Positions 1 to 9,905 are shown, counted from the stretch's first letter. The stretch is 64,000 nt of DNA from Liolophura sinensis (GCF_032854445.1 NC_088298.1:21973295-22037294); one strand, 5' to 3'. A program made the numbers and translations. Notes: generated by a model not told the origin, from the sequence alone.

Positions 1-1358
1 ATTCATAAGGTAATATACAGAAATGTTTAAATGTTTTAGAGATCAAAAGAAATGCAGCTATCACAAGCCTCTCGCGTGATAGACGTAAAATCTGAGTTTC
101 ATAACCCACCTTTTAATTATTTTAAAGATATAAGCAAACTGCTGAATGATATGTCCAGATACAATGTAAGACATAGAGAGACTCTGACGGACGGATATTG
201 GCAGATGCTAGGCTGAACATGCACCTTTTTTCTCCTCTTACTGGCTAGCTAAGGGCTGTAACTAAGATCCTATTATCACATACGAATGTACTTTGTGTAT
301 TTCATGGCATAAAGTGTTAGCTTGTCGTCGGCCGGCCATTTTTGGTATACAGGTGCATGCTTGTGTACGTCCCTTGTTATAGGACAAGTGAGTGAATAAA
401 AATTCCAAACGCGCACTGAAGCGAGACTATATCCGGTTTAGAAGCCAGACTATATCCGATTTAATAGTGATGCATAGGTCATAAAATCAAAAAAGGGAGG
501 TCAGGCACATTGAAATATTTTCGTTTGCATATATTAGACACTTTTGATTGAGGTAATCACTGTAGGGTCTATGACTAATGCAAGGCCTTACACGGCAATC
601 GAATAAATAAATAGGCCTAAACTACTAAATGTAACGTTCAGACTTAAAATTCATTTACAAATTACACAAAGCATGACACACCACCACATGTGCTCTCAAC
701 CTGGATTCACCTAGGACTTTGGTATAGTGACACATCATTATTCATACAAAAGTATGTCTCCAAAGAAAAAAAATGAACCATCAGGATTCGAACTCCTTCT
801 CAAAGTGGTACCTATTCTTTACCATGACTTGTTTAATTCTCTGTACTCTGAAGGACGCCTGACCGCATTTTAAACTTTCCATAATATGACACAACTGATC
901 ACATGTTTATGATTTACATAACCAAATTTTGTTCTTCTGAAAATTTACAGAACTTTTTTATTTTACCTCTTTGGACTGATTTTCCGTCTTGTCGACACCT
1001 GTGCGACACATTTAGGCTTGTTTAAGCTCACCACTATAATGTTAGTGACGGAGAGATAATGAACAGTCACCAAAATAAATGTTTTTGTTGTATGTTGGGA
1101 TTACACTGGCCATATTTTCGATAAACAGAACGCATATGTAGACCTTTATATAATAAATTAATGACAACAAAGACATACTAAGGCTGGTGTTTATTATTTA
1201 TTTTCTGACATCGGTTCCTGTCCCATAACCGTGACCCCAGTGACCTCAGCGTTGTTCAAAATATCTCAAAGAAATTTTCCAGTGGTGGCAGTGACGTAAA
1301 GCGAGAATAAAGAGCGGCGCATGCGCTGTAAGGAGTATGAAACGTCACTCGACTGGAA
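1..1358. other. AT-rich non-coding stretch
   Basis: I see no gene, RNA gene or recognisable mobile element here. The DNA is AT-rich with stops in every frame. It runs up to the left arm of the inverted repeat at 1359. Confidence 0.5.
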
Positions 1359-1396
1359 ACCAGTGTTACACTGATGACACCAGTGTCTACACTTAG
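1359..1396 (+). repeat. Left arm of perfect 38-bp inverted repeat
   Basis: This 38-bp stretch, beginning ACCAGTGTTACACTGATGAC, is the exact reverse complement of 2348-2385. The arms lie 951 bp apart and enclose the 3' end of LINE-A. Identity breaks just outside both arms. Perfect arms of this length would fit the terminal inverted repeats of a small DNA transposon, or an inversion breakpoint. Confidence 0.85.
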
Positions 1397-2347
1397 AATT
1401 CCCCTTTTTGTCTAACTTCCCGAACTATAATAATATTGTGAAACTTATTTTGATGACGTGAGGTACAGCTCTATAATCAGTACTGGATGCGGTACTGTGT
1501 TTTTTTCCACCTTCATGAGCTAGTCAAAAGATAGAAACGAAATATCTGCCAGTAGAAAGGGGTCAGTCCACACCCAAAACTGTGCTGGCAGAATTGAATT
1601 GAATTGAATGTTTATTCACAATACGTAAATATATGTATAATGACATATCTCGTAAATGGCGGGAATAAAGTCCGAGGGACTTGTTCTATTCCTGACTCAT
1701 TATTATCAAATAATAATAATACATGCTTGGTGAGGAGCGATAATTATTGAATAATTGTATTAACAAAAAACTAAGTAACTTGGAAAAAAAATCACATAGA
1801 AATGTAACACTACAAACACCTAAGTTAACGATACAATAGTGTGAATAATATTTTGTGTGACACCTTCTATCTGTGGATCAAATGTGTTAATTAAAAAATC
1901 TTTCAACCTAGATTTGAATGAAGATGTGACATTGATTACTTTTGGGTTTGGAGGACTCCCTTGGAGCTAATGATCTGATGAAATGTGTGGATTGATTTGA
2001 ATTTAGAAAAGGTACATGAAGATTGAAAGAATAGGATCTGGTTGGGCAATTGTGAACGCCAGATTGTCTTTTGAACGGCTGTGTAGATTTGTGAGGAAGA
2101 GAGAGTGATTGGTGAATGAATTTATGTGTGAGTATGTATCGGCTGGCTATTTCAACGCCATGCAAATATTTTCAACGTCATGCAAATATAACGGTGGCGG
2201 AAGGACCTTATTTTTGGATACATTTATGTGCACGCATTTTGCTTTGCTAATATTTAGGGACAAGCGGTTAGCTGTCAGCCAATTGACTATTTTATGCAAC
2301 TCTACAGACATAGTGCTTACAGCCTCGGCGTTTGTAGACGCATAGGC

Positions 2348-2385
2348 CTAAGTGTAGACACTGGTGTCATCAGTGTAACACTGGT
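2348..2385 (-). repeat. Right arm of perfect 38-bp inverted repeat
   Basis: Begins CTAAGTGTAGACACTGGTGT and is the exact reverse complement of 1359-1396. It abuts LINE-A linker sequence, which resumes at about 2387 with GTCTATGGTCACAACAGG as in LINE-B. Confidence 0.85.
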
Positions 2386-2602
2386 GTCTATGGTCACAAC
2401 AGGAAAGCATGTATCGTACGCAATGAATAATTTCCCAGTAAAACAGGATAAAGCCTCATTAACACTAGTCTATGCCAGTCTATATTTGGAACAGATTCAC
2501 TTGTTCTGGAGTCTTTTTTTCGAAAAGAGTAAGTTGATGTTTCTTTCGAAAAAGCATTAGTCGTGAAGTTATTGAATATAGGGAAATGGTCAGATATATC
2601 TG

Positions 2603-2932
2603 TTAAAATATACCGGAGAAATGGCGTTGAACATGCAAGGTTGTGAAGATGTTATCTGTAAAGGTAGCAGAGCGAGAACATACTCGAGTAGGTTTTGTAA
2701 TGGAAGGAAAAGGGTAATGACACTTCATTAGTTCAAAAAAATCTTTTGATGGTAAATGGGTATCACACATAAATAAGCCTATATTGAAGTCACCTAAGAT
2801 GATAAATTTTTTGTTTGCAGGTATATTACAAAATGCTGAGCTTAGTTTTTCATTATAAAGACACACGTTTTTGTCTGGAGGGCGGAAAATAATTCCAACA
2901 ACATAGACATTTGACGGAGCAGCGATCTCCAC
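2603..2932 (-). pseudogene. LINE-A endonuclease domain fragment
   Basis: A 109-codon open frame for the middle and end of a LINE apurinic/apyrimidinic endonuclease (exonuclease-endonuclease-phosphatase fold). Visible motifs are YVVGIIFRPP, FIILGDFNIG (the catalytic GDFN block) and ITKPTRVCSRSATFTDNIFT, the PTR...S.T.DNI block found in CR1/L2-type endonucleases. The N-terminal half is out of frame or lost upstream of 2932, and the reading frame closes before the reverse transcriptase. It is a dead relic. The subfamily needs a search. Confidence 0.8.
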
Positions 2933-3082
2933 AAATAAAGACTCATATCCACAATCTTCATCGAAAAAAGAGAGATCATCGCGTATCTTGTAAGACGAAA
3001 AGTTCTAGAAGAAACAAAAGATTTCTCTTAGAATTTAAGATCAAAAGAAACAATATTGTTAAAATTATATCTTTGTACTCAC

Positions 3083-3146
3083 CATTAACTAAGAGAACGA
3101 CGACCACAAGAGCTACACTTTGCAAAGTTTCTCCGCAAACCGGCAT
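3083..3146 (-). CDS. Signal-peptide first exon, copy 1
   Basis: Minus-strand exon of 64 nt starting at ATG (3146-3144) and coding for 21 residues, MPVCGETLQSVALVVVVLLV plus N: a short polar start then a Val/Leu-rich core, typical of a signal peptide. The exon ends in phase 1 at a canonical donor (G|GTGAGTAC). A paralogue of the same length lies at 38729-38792, and the match covers about 330 bp including the 5' leader and intron start. A TATA-like box lies upstream (3289-3299). Downstream on the minus strand the intron runs straight into LINE-A, so the remaining exons are not visible. It is an orphan exon of a secreted-protein gene or a pseudogene fragment. Confidence 0.55.
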
Positions 3147-3181
3147 TTTCCCAACCAGTTTCCGACTTCGTTTGAACAATA

Positions 3182-3217
3182 GTCTTGGAGTGTAATCTCG
3201 TCTCGGTGTTTAATCTC
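3182..3217 (-). repeat. Two 18-bp leader repeats
   Basis: Two head-to-tail copies of an 18-bp unit (type GTCTCGGTGTTTAATCTC) lie in the presumed 5' leader of the signal-peptide exon. The paralogous locus has four copies at 38827-38898. Confidence 0.7.
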
Positions 3218-3288
3218 GTTACACTGTTTAATTTGATCACAGTTGTCTTCCTAGCGATCTTCAGGTGGTATGAATTCTAGGCAATTTG

Positions 3289-3299
3289 CTATATATATA
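3289..3299 (-). promoter_or_regulatory. TATA-like box for the orphan signal-peptide exon
   Basis: The minus strand reads CTATATATATAGC about 145 bp upstream of the exon's ATG, a workable distance for a TATA promoter with a leader of about 110 nt. The paralogous locus at 38.97 kb has lost this TATA run. Confidence 0.4.
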
Positions 3300-3439
3300 G
3301 GGCTACAGTCGGTTTAGCAGGTCCGGGTTTTTTTCCATATCCGTAAAACCACAGCACACGCCTTCTCGCGCTTTCATGCATGCAGACGGTCTTGTCAGTA
3401 TCTCGTATATGACAATAAACGCCAATGGTAATTTTCCCC

Positions 3440-3505
3440 CCTATCTATCGTCGTTATATGAGAGAAAAATTGTTAAGTACCACGTTAAACCCTACGCACT
3501 TCTTT
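3440..3505 (+). mobile_element. SINE-2 tail fragment
   Basis: Contains TCGTCGTTATATGAGAG and TTGTTAAGTACCACGTTAAA, the 3' end of the SINE-2 family whose full copy is at 51739-52085. Only the tail is present. Confidence 0.6.
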
Positions 3506-3707
3506 TATCCTAGTTATTATTTAGTTATTAAGTTATTATTTGTAAAAGGCAAAGACAACACTACAATGAAGTATGTATCGGAATGAAGACAATTAAAACT
3601 GTCCACGAAAATGGTTGGATTCTTTTTGGTTAAAATTTGTTTAAGCTAGTCAAATACAGTTGTACATTTTATTCTATGGTGGCATTTTATAACTACATTT
3701 GGGCCAG

Positions 3708-3911
3708 TGACGTCACATTTTACTCTTGTTATGTGCACGACTGCCGTCAGTTTCTAAATTTAGCTTGCCACTGTTTACATACGCTGAGTTTAGCGCCTGC
3801 TGTCTGCCTCTGCCTTAGAATATTCCAGAATGCGCTCAGTCCGGTGCCTGTTTGTTTACATCAAGTGTTCAGGAATTTTCTTATTCTAGACAATTCCACC
3901 AGGCTATATAA
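3708..3911 (+). promoter_or_regulatory. Promoter-like cluster: CRE, two heat-shock elements, TATA box
   Basis: Four consensus sites occur in order. TGACGTCA (3708-3715) is a perfect cAMP-response element. GAATATTCCAGAA (3818-3830) and TTCAGGAATTTTC (3868-3880) are both perfect three-unit heat-shock elements. CTATATAAG (3903-3911) is a TATA box. Two complete heat-shock elements within 90 bp of a TATA box is the layout of inducible heat-shock promoters. An AATAAA signal follows at 4362. No heat-shock protein gene is seen downstream, so this may be the U3 part of a long terminal repeat or the promoter of a short non-coding transcript. Confidence 0.5.
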
Positions 3912-3955
3912 GACCTAAGAGAATAGAGAACGGAAAAAGGAGAATTATTGAGAGC

Positions 3956-4357
3956 TTGAATGCTTTTGCTGTGTATTACTTTAGTAGGCCATTTGTGCTG
4001 AATTTTGGTGTCTCTATAGCCCCTGGCTTTTTTATATCCTATCTCCACCAAGCACTTGTTCAGTCTGAACTTGTATGTTTAATTTGTGCTCTTGTATACA
4101 CAGTGCCTATTAGTACACGGACCCTGTCTGTGGAATTTTGTGTATATTTCGCCATACACTCAGTTATACTGTGGATTTTCCCTCCTGTGAATTTGCCTCT
4201 GAGCATTTATGCCTGTGTGGTACATATTGTGGAATATATGCGTCCGTTTGGACTTGACACCATAAGTACTTTAGTATTTGTACACATACTGCTATCCTTT
4301 CCTGTTAAACTTAAGTACTTTAGTATTTGTATAAGTCTTATTATCTGTTCTTGTTAA
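3956..4357 (+). CDS. Hypothetical hydrophobic 133-aa ORF
   Basis: Open frame of 133 codons between the TATA box (3903) and the AATAAA signal (4362), so it would fill almost the whole predicted transcript. The product is strongly hydrophobic (runs such as LVCLICALVYTVPIS and FVHILLSF), but the composition could simply come from T-rich DNA. It has no known motif. A tandem repeat of about 49 bp (TTAAGTACTTTAGTATTTGT, near 4262 and 4310) falls inside it. It may be coding, or the R/U5 part of a solo LTR. I do not recognise it. Confidence 0.2.
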   Translation: MNAFAVYYFSRPFVLNFGVSIAPGFFISYLHQALVQSELVCLICALVYTVPISTRTLSVEFCVYFAIHSVILWIFPPVNLPLSIYACVVHIVEYMRPFGLDTISTLVFVHILLSFPVKLKYFSICISLIICSC

Positions 4358-4361
4358 AGCT

Positions 4362-4367
4362 AATAAA
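4362..4367 (+). terminator. Polyadenylation signal
   Basis: AATAAA, followed by a second AATAAA near 4378, about 455 bp after the TATA box at 3903. Together they would bound a short transcript. Confidence 0.4.
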
Positions 4368-4479
4368 TTATTGTAAAATAAAATCTGCTGGTTTTGGTTA
4401 CTTTTTGTGCGGCTAAACTGTCGTGTATTTCGAACAAGCCATCTCTTAATAATACAGACAGTTTGGGTCGTAACACTCT

Positions 4480-5200
4480 GTTACAAATATTTTTAAAATA
4501 TGAATCATTAAAGTATTTTCCTGGACAGTTTTTTTCCTACCGTTTACAATGAGTATAATTCTCTTGTAAATAAATATGGACAAAGCCTCCAGAATCTCTG
4601 GCGCTTTACTTCATAATTGTGTTTCATTTCGCTTAACCCGATGCTAGGACTGTATATTCATCGTGTTGAATTCGATCGCCACGACGAATATATGAACAGT
4701 TGCGATCAAAGCGCAACTGATACATATTTTGTTATCGACATATTATAGCATGCTTGAATTTGAATTTCTAGCACGATTTGAATACTGATCTCACTCACTC
4801 GCCTAGAACATCCCTTGCGTCTTTTTAACATCGCTGAAACCTGTTGACTGCTTCTCTTTGCATGCCTCCGTCCTATTTCATACATTATATACTTTCATTA
4901 GTTCTTTGGTGGTTTGTGTCAGTTGGTTGACGGATGGAATTCGAATTTCTGTTTCGACGCATAGATTAAATGTCCTTTCATCTGGTATATACTTCATTTT
5001 AGTGTAGACTTGGATTTGGTTGTTTATGTTTAATGTGGTACTTTAGAATGTTTCACTTATAACACGGCGGTACGCTTTAGGGAAAGTAGTAGCAGGGAAG
5101 GCGAATGCACTAGCTAGATGGAGCACCGAGGCTGGCCGCCGAGGCTCCCAAAGCGTTCTCAGCAGCAGTGGGTGAGCGTACCAGTCAAATCGGGCTGAAT
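4480..5200. other. Non-coding stretch, nothing recognised
   Basis: AT-rich unique sequence with no long frame and no match to the repeats elsewhere in the window. Confidence 0.45.
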
Positions 5201-5202
5201 GG

Positions 5203-5239
5203 GGATGGGGGTGGGGGGGGGGGGGGGGGGTGGGGTGGG
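5203..5239 (+). repeat. Poly-G run
   Basis: A nearly pure G tract of about 30 nt directly before a SINE-1 head. Such tracts are length-unstable and prone to assembly or sequencing error. Confidence 0.8.
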
Positions 5240-5770
5240 AGGGAAGCCTCCGTGGCTCAGCTGATTATCGCGCTAGCGCAGCGTAATGTTTATTTCATTT
5301 ATTTGATTGGTGTTTCCGCTACAACACGGAAAAATTATTATATTACGCCATACTCAAGAGTATTTTACTCATACAACGGCAGACAGCATTATGGTGGGAG
5401 GAAACCGGGCAGAGCCCGGGGGAAACCCACGACCATCAGCAGGTTGTTGACCTTCCCACTTAAGGCCTGAGAGGAAGCCAGCATGAGCTGGACTTGAACT
5501 CACAGCGACTGCATTGGTGAGAGGCACTTGGGTCATTACTCTTCGCTAGCGCGCCAACCAACTGAGCCACCACGGAGGCCCCAGCAGCGTATTGGCCCAG
5601 AAGCCTCTCAACAATGCGGTCGCTGGGGTTTTCCCGGGTTCTGCCCGGTTTCCACCCATCATAATGCGGGCCGCCGTCATATAAGTGAAATATTCTTGAG
5701 TACGGCGTAAAACAACGATCAAACAGATCGATCAATCAATCAATCAATCGATCAATCTATCAGTCAATCA
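5240..5770. mobile_element. Nested SINE-1 copies
   Basis: A plus-strand SINE-1 head (5245-5287, GCCTCCGTGGCTCAGCTGAT) is interrupted by a minus-strand SINE-1 (about 5288-5580) with tail, body and full tRNA head. Plus-strand SINE-1 body then follows from about 5583 to the tail near 5730. After that comes an (AATC)n tract. The simplest reading is one SINE inserted into another in the opposite direction. Confidence 0.75.
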
Positions 5771-5981
5771 ATAAATCAATAAATAAATCGGACTACCAAG
5801 GCTCCAACCACGTACATGCAGAATTGCTCCAAAAAACTTATGTAGACAGACGTGCTCCGACGTCAAACAAGCACATACAACATTCCCCCACACACCAACA
5901 CAAAGATAGCAGACACCTTAGGTATACACTACATGCATTCAGTGTATCATCAAAACCCACTAATTTAGCATTCTCTTTGTA

Positions 5982-6372
5982 GAGAGACTGTTATTCAGGT
6001 CAGACAATGTCTACACAAAACATCCTGAGTGTTTTATCACTGCTGTCTGACACATTAAAGCCCGTTCATGCAGGAGCGCGGTATCCAAGTTAGACAACGG
6101 TATTCCTACAGGGCGACCTCTTTATGTGAGTGTTGGCTTCACTAACCTTGCAGGGCGAACTCCGTTTAGAGAGAGACTACAAATCAGATACTGTTATTCA
6201 GGTCAGAAAATGTGTACACAAAACATCCTGTTTGAGCGTGTAGTAATAGACTCAACCCCACTGTATATACACAGACAGGAGTTCATGCGGGAGCGCGGTA
6301 TCCAAGGTAGACAACACCCATAGCAACGGTGTTCCTACAGGACCGCCTGTCCGTGTGAGTGTTGTCTTCACT
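5982..6372 (+). repeat. Imperfect tandem duplication, about 205-bp unit
   Basis: Two blocks recur in order. ACTGTTATTCAGGTCAGA..ATGT.TACACAAAACATCCTG occurs near 5989 and 6191, and GAGCGCGGTATCCAAG.TAGACAAC occurs near 6075 and 6291. The second copy has small insertions. No coding sense is apparent. Confidence 0.7.
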
Positions 6373-6548
6373 TACAGGGTTACCGTGGAAAAATGAGACA
6401 AGGCTTTTGCGGTTCGATCTCCACATTGGGCACCTTTTTATTCTTTCTTTACAGGGTCCCTGTAGAGATAAGCAGTCAGGCTTTGCAGACAGGTGTTTTT
6501 TCAGCTCCGCGAGTTCCAACTCCCAACCACGCGCCAAAAGTTCTTCTT

Positions 6549-6930
6549 TCACGTTTTGGTCGATCTGTACGGAGTTGAACGATTTCTGACTACGTGTACG
6601 TAACGCCTGTTTAAGGATACGGTAGTGGTCATCTCCGAAACGATCTGATTACACTCGGTGTCCGAAACTGAGCCCTCAACCATTGCTGCGGACACATGCG
6701 CGTGGATGCTGTTCAGCTTAGCATCTGCCAATATCCGGATTCGCCTTCACTGTGACTCGACGGCTAGCGTGTTTCACACCGGCGCTACACAAGCCGCACC
6801 CGAGGGCGGTCACCTCCATGACCAAGACAGCAGGCCCCGCGACAACAGTAGAGAGTAGACCCTCGCCCGCCACTCCCAGACCGAAAGATCCAACCATCAT
6901 AGCCGAATCAAAAGCATGTGCGACAGTCAC
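6549..6930 (-). pseudogene. Element 1: Gly/Ala-rich hydrophobic protein, broken
   Basis: Two overlapping minus-strand frames together look like one decayed gene. The upstream part (6930-6718) has a Gly/Ala/Val-rich hydrophobic stretch with GLLSTVVAGPAVLVMEVTAL, which could span or enter a membrane. The downstream part (6731-6549) continues with AKLNSIHAHVSAAM and VSDTECNQIV, a hydrophilic helical region. I recall this arrangement from unclassified proteins in cnidarian and mollusc genomes next to adintovirus-like ATPase genes, but have not checked that by search. A frame change joins the halves. Its role is unknown. It lies beside the coiled-coil gene on the same strand. Confidence 0.4.
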
Positions 6931-7301
6931 AGCACGGCTGTACTTCTTATATAAAGCCCGTCTGGCGTCTGTCTCTGTTTCTAACTGCTTCTATATATAG
7001 CGCTAATATACTGCAGGCGATGGGCGTTGCCACCATGCGCCGAAGATGCAACCACACTCTCTGTCGGAGCTGTCGGTGTCGAGGATTCCTCATCCACGAT
7101 CGTTGGGTACTGGCCCATAGTGCATATTATACAGTGGCGGCGATTATGTCTAAATTACAGTCATACTGGCCTACCCTCAAACGCCGCAGTTTGAATTTTT
7201 GAGATAGATCGTTCCGACATCCATGCTATCAGCTGCAACGATTCTGACTTTTTCCAGAGAGCTCTTAACGACTTTTTATCCCTGCAGCGGAATTTTCACG
7301 A

Positions 7302-8066
7302 TTATCCGGCGTTATAAGTGTGTTCTGTTGGCCATCTAATCTTCAAGGAGCCATATGTGAGCATAATACCAGACAGCGCTGCAGCCGCTTTCCCAGCCAG
7401 CTGGCCAAGGGCACGCCCGAGGGCTTGGAGATACTTTCTTACACACTCTTTAAGACCGCCCCTGTCGGATGGCTCAGGGGGTGGCGTTGGAGAAGGCGCT
7501 GAGCCTCCGGTGAGTGCTAACACCAATGTGGAGATCGTCAGTGAGGACAGACATGATAGTGATCCCTTGCTTTCGGAAGAGTGTCTGGATGCGCTCCGCC
7601 AGGGTGGTGTCGTTGTGAAGAATGCGATTTATGGTCTCCCTGATGCGGGATATTTGAGACCGCAGATCTTGACGTGTTGACGAGGCTGCCTCGAGGCTGG
7701 CTGCCCCCTCATCCTCGAGGTTACGTAGCCATTGTGCAACACGCCGCCGGGAGAATTCATCCTCAGCCACCTCCAATTTCCGTTTTTGCCTAGCGATGTT
7801 TTCGTCGAGGGCTGACAGCTTGGCGAAGTTATTCGTGAGTTTGCCATGGATAGTCTGCAATGCCCTGTCCAGCCCCGAATTTATCGGAGTTTCAGCGGTG
7901 TGTCGTTCATTGTTTCAAGAAGCTGCTCCATGTCACTATCCGTGAGGTTTGTCTCCATTTTGTGGACAGCATCAGAAGCATCAGAAGTTTGTCTCAAATC
8001 CTGCAGTTCAAGGGTACAGGGTACCTTTGACAAGGCTGTGCGTCCAGTCGACAAAGCCAAGTTCAT
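7302..8066 (-). pseudogene. Element 1: coiled-coil protein with hydrophobic C-terminus, broken
   Basis: Minus-strand gene in three frames. It starts at ATG 8066 with MNLALSTGRTALSKVP, and passes by a frameshift near 7870 into a long charged coiled-coil region (KRKLEVAEDEFSRRRVAQWL, then TLAERIQTLFRKQGIT). A second frameshift near 7520 leads to MVLALTGG, a Pro-rich linker and an Ala/Gly/Leu helix (LGRALGQLAGKAAAAL). A long coiled coil followed by a hydrophobic end would fit a structural or membrane-associated virion protein, but I do not recognise a named family. It diverges from the capsid gene on the plus strand. Confidence 0.5.
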
Positions 8067-8376
8067 ATGTATTCCAAGTTGAATACTAGAGCTTTTTCGC
8101 GTTGTGTCTCGCCGTGCTCCTGTATGGACACCAGGTAGGATAGATACTGTTTCAGGCGGTGCGTTATCATCATGATTATAGCCACGATGGCTTCTGGTGG
8201 ATACAGACGCAGGCTCATAGCCTTCAGAAGTCCCCGCGAGCCTTTAGCTCGTCCGTGGTCAGTCATAAAATACGCGAGCACGATCGACGAGAACCAGACA
8301 CTCTGTCCGCTTACCTCGGCAAACATGACGCCATTGTCGTTGACACTGCGCGTCTGGCCTTCTCCATAATGCGGTC

Positions 8377-9343
8377 ATGTCCATTCACGACTCTGATGTG
8401 TTCCATTGCTACGGCAATCTCTGGCTGACCAGAAACGAACAGCAGAATGCGGCTTATCAAGGCATTGGTAGAGAAAACATGCTCAGGCCTCGCGTCAAAG
8501 CGGCAGACGCGGCGGAAAATGTTTCAGACAAAGCCATCGCTCGGGCATATGGCAATCGGTCCTACATCCCACTGGATTTCGAGCTCCTCGAGAGCCATAT
8601 GCCCTTCTATCAGAGTGCCCCGGCCGACCAACTCGAGTACGAAGTGGTGTTCAACGATTACGGCCGGGTCCTGAAGACGACAAATGGTGAAACCGCCACT
8701 TACACCGTCGACAATATCAGTCTGAAGTTCGATACGGTTACCAAACCGCAACTGGCTAGAAGATCCGCAACCAGTTGCGTCTCCATACTATATGATCGCG
8801 TCTATGAACACTGGAACCTTGTGAAAACAAGTCCGACGGGTTGTGGAACATACACTTGAATGTGTCAGCCAGATGGCTGAAGGGTGTGTTGATGCTGTCT
8901 CAGAATCAAACAGCAGGAGCATTGTGGGACAGGAGGTCTGAATACTTCTGCAACCCGAAGATCACCAAAGTGGAGGTTACGATAAAGGGTGTCCCCAATC
9001 AGCTGCATAGCCAGGGGATGCTGGAATACCAGCAATGGGAAGAGACTCCGAAGTTTTTCGACAGCTCACCCATTAAGAAACGGGACCCAGAGGTGGTCTT
9101 AAAAGACTTAGGCTTAGCAGATGTGTCTCTGAATGAGTTCTTAAGGTCAAAGTACGCTCTCTGGCTTGACTTGAGAACAATCGATGACGACCAGCTGCAT
9201 GGTAGTGGCAGGCGCGTGGAGAAGGCCAGCGAAGGAATCACTATTCAAATTACAAATGAGGCCGAGGCGCCGGAAGCATTGAATGTGTATCTGTATGTAA
9301 TCATAGAAGCTAAACTTAACATCGAAGATGGCAGGTTCGTTCG
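8377..9343 (+). pseudogene. Element 1: probable major capsid (hexon-like) protein, frameshifted
   Basis: Two frames (8377-8859 and 8841-9343) join at a frameshift near 8845 to give about 320 residues. Visible blocks are YIPLDFELLESHMPFYQSAP, VTIKGVPNQLHSQGMLEYQQ, ALWLDLRTIDDDQLHGSGRR and the C-terminal LNIEDGRFV. This family sits next to packaging ATPase genes in adintovirus-like elements, and its length and position suit a double jelly-roll capsid protein, but that fold is inferred, not shown. The 3' end overlaps the start of the ATPase. The N-terminus may extend upstream in another frame, so the start is uncertain. Confidence 0.55.
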
Positions 9344-9905
9344 TCAGCGCGCTACATTGATTTCCCCAAGGACGCCCACAGCACAGTCATCTGTGGGCAG
9401 ACAGGATGCGGTTAAACTGTCTTCATCTTCGATCTCTTGGAAGACCCCTACTGCGGTCAATTCGAGCACATTGTGATCCTCTGCCCCACGCGTCAGTGTA
9501 ACAAGACTTATCAGCGGCGACGATGGATATGGTCGGACAACGAGGTCCGCTGTTTCAACCCGGGTGAGCGGCATCACGACTACCTGAGGGCGCTATACAA
9601 GCTTTTCCAAAGGAAACCCACACTGTACTAAGAAAAAAGACATGCTCAGTTCCCTGGCTTTCTCCGACCGACATGCGAACCAAAGCGTGTGGGTCCTCAC
9701 TCAGAAGTATGACTCCGTCCTCGAGCAGACGAGTTGGATTGTCCCCTTTCACTGCAAAGATCGGGATTCATTTGAAGACTGTCTAAGCGAGAAAGATGTC
9801 AATCCGACCAAGGAAAAAAGGGCACCGGTTCGACCGGTGCTCGCAGAGAAACAGTATTCTAAGCTGAAGGCCGATCAGCCAGCTTCATTTTGCGTCCTTA
9901 CCTGA
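9330..9905 (+). pseudogene. Element 1: A32/FtsK-like genome-packaging ATPase, broken
   Basis: A P-loop ATPase that would drive viral DNA into capsids. The Walker A region reads GQTGCG then a TAA stop (9412-9414) where the catalytic lysine belongs. Next come FEHIVILCPT, KTYQRRRWIWSD and LRALYKLFQRKPTLY. The frame is then lost at 9630, where the Walker B segment should be and is missing. The C-terminal part (9642-9905) has MLSSLAFSDRHANQSVWVLT, the QxxxSVWVLTQ sensor-type block, and PFHCKDRDSFEDC. At least three inactivating changes make it a pseudogene. It overlaps the capsid gene, which suggests a compact viral gene block. Confidence 0.75.

Larger units (their letters stand above)
1591..3002 (-). 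mobile_element. LINE-A, rearranged non-LTR retrotransposon
   Basis: Read on the minus strand, this is a broken non-LTR retrotransposon. The endonuclease part (2603-2932) has YVVGIIFRPP and the GDFN motif typical of LINE apurinic endonucleases. The stretch 2386-2600 matches the linker of LINE-B at 21240-21460 almost base for base. The C-terminal end of ORF2 is recognisable at 1908-2110, and the element ends in a (GAATT)n tail near 1591-1610. Most of the reverse transcriptase is missing between the linker and the 3' end, and the 38-bp inverted repeat sits at that junction. The segment 2135-2240 matches 20087-20160 in LINE-B. Confidence 0.8.

Noticed and set aside
770-850. tRNA-like B box on the minus strand (GAGTTCGAATCC)
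   Set aside because: No acceptor stem or A box can be paired, so it is not a tRNA gene.
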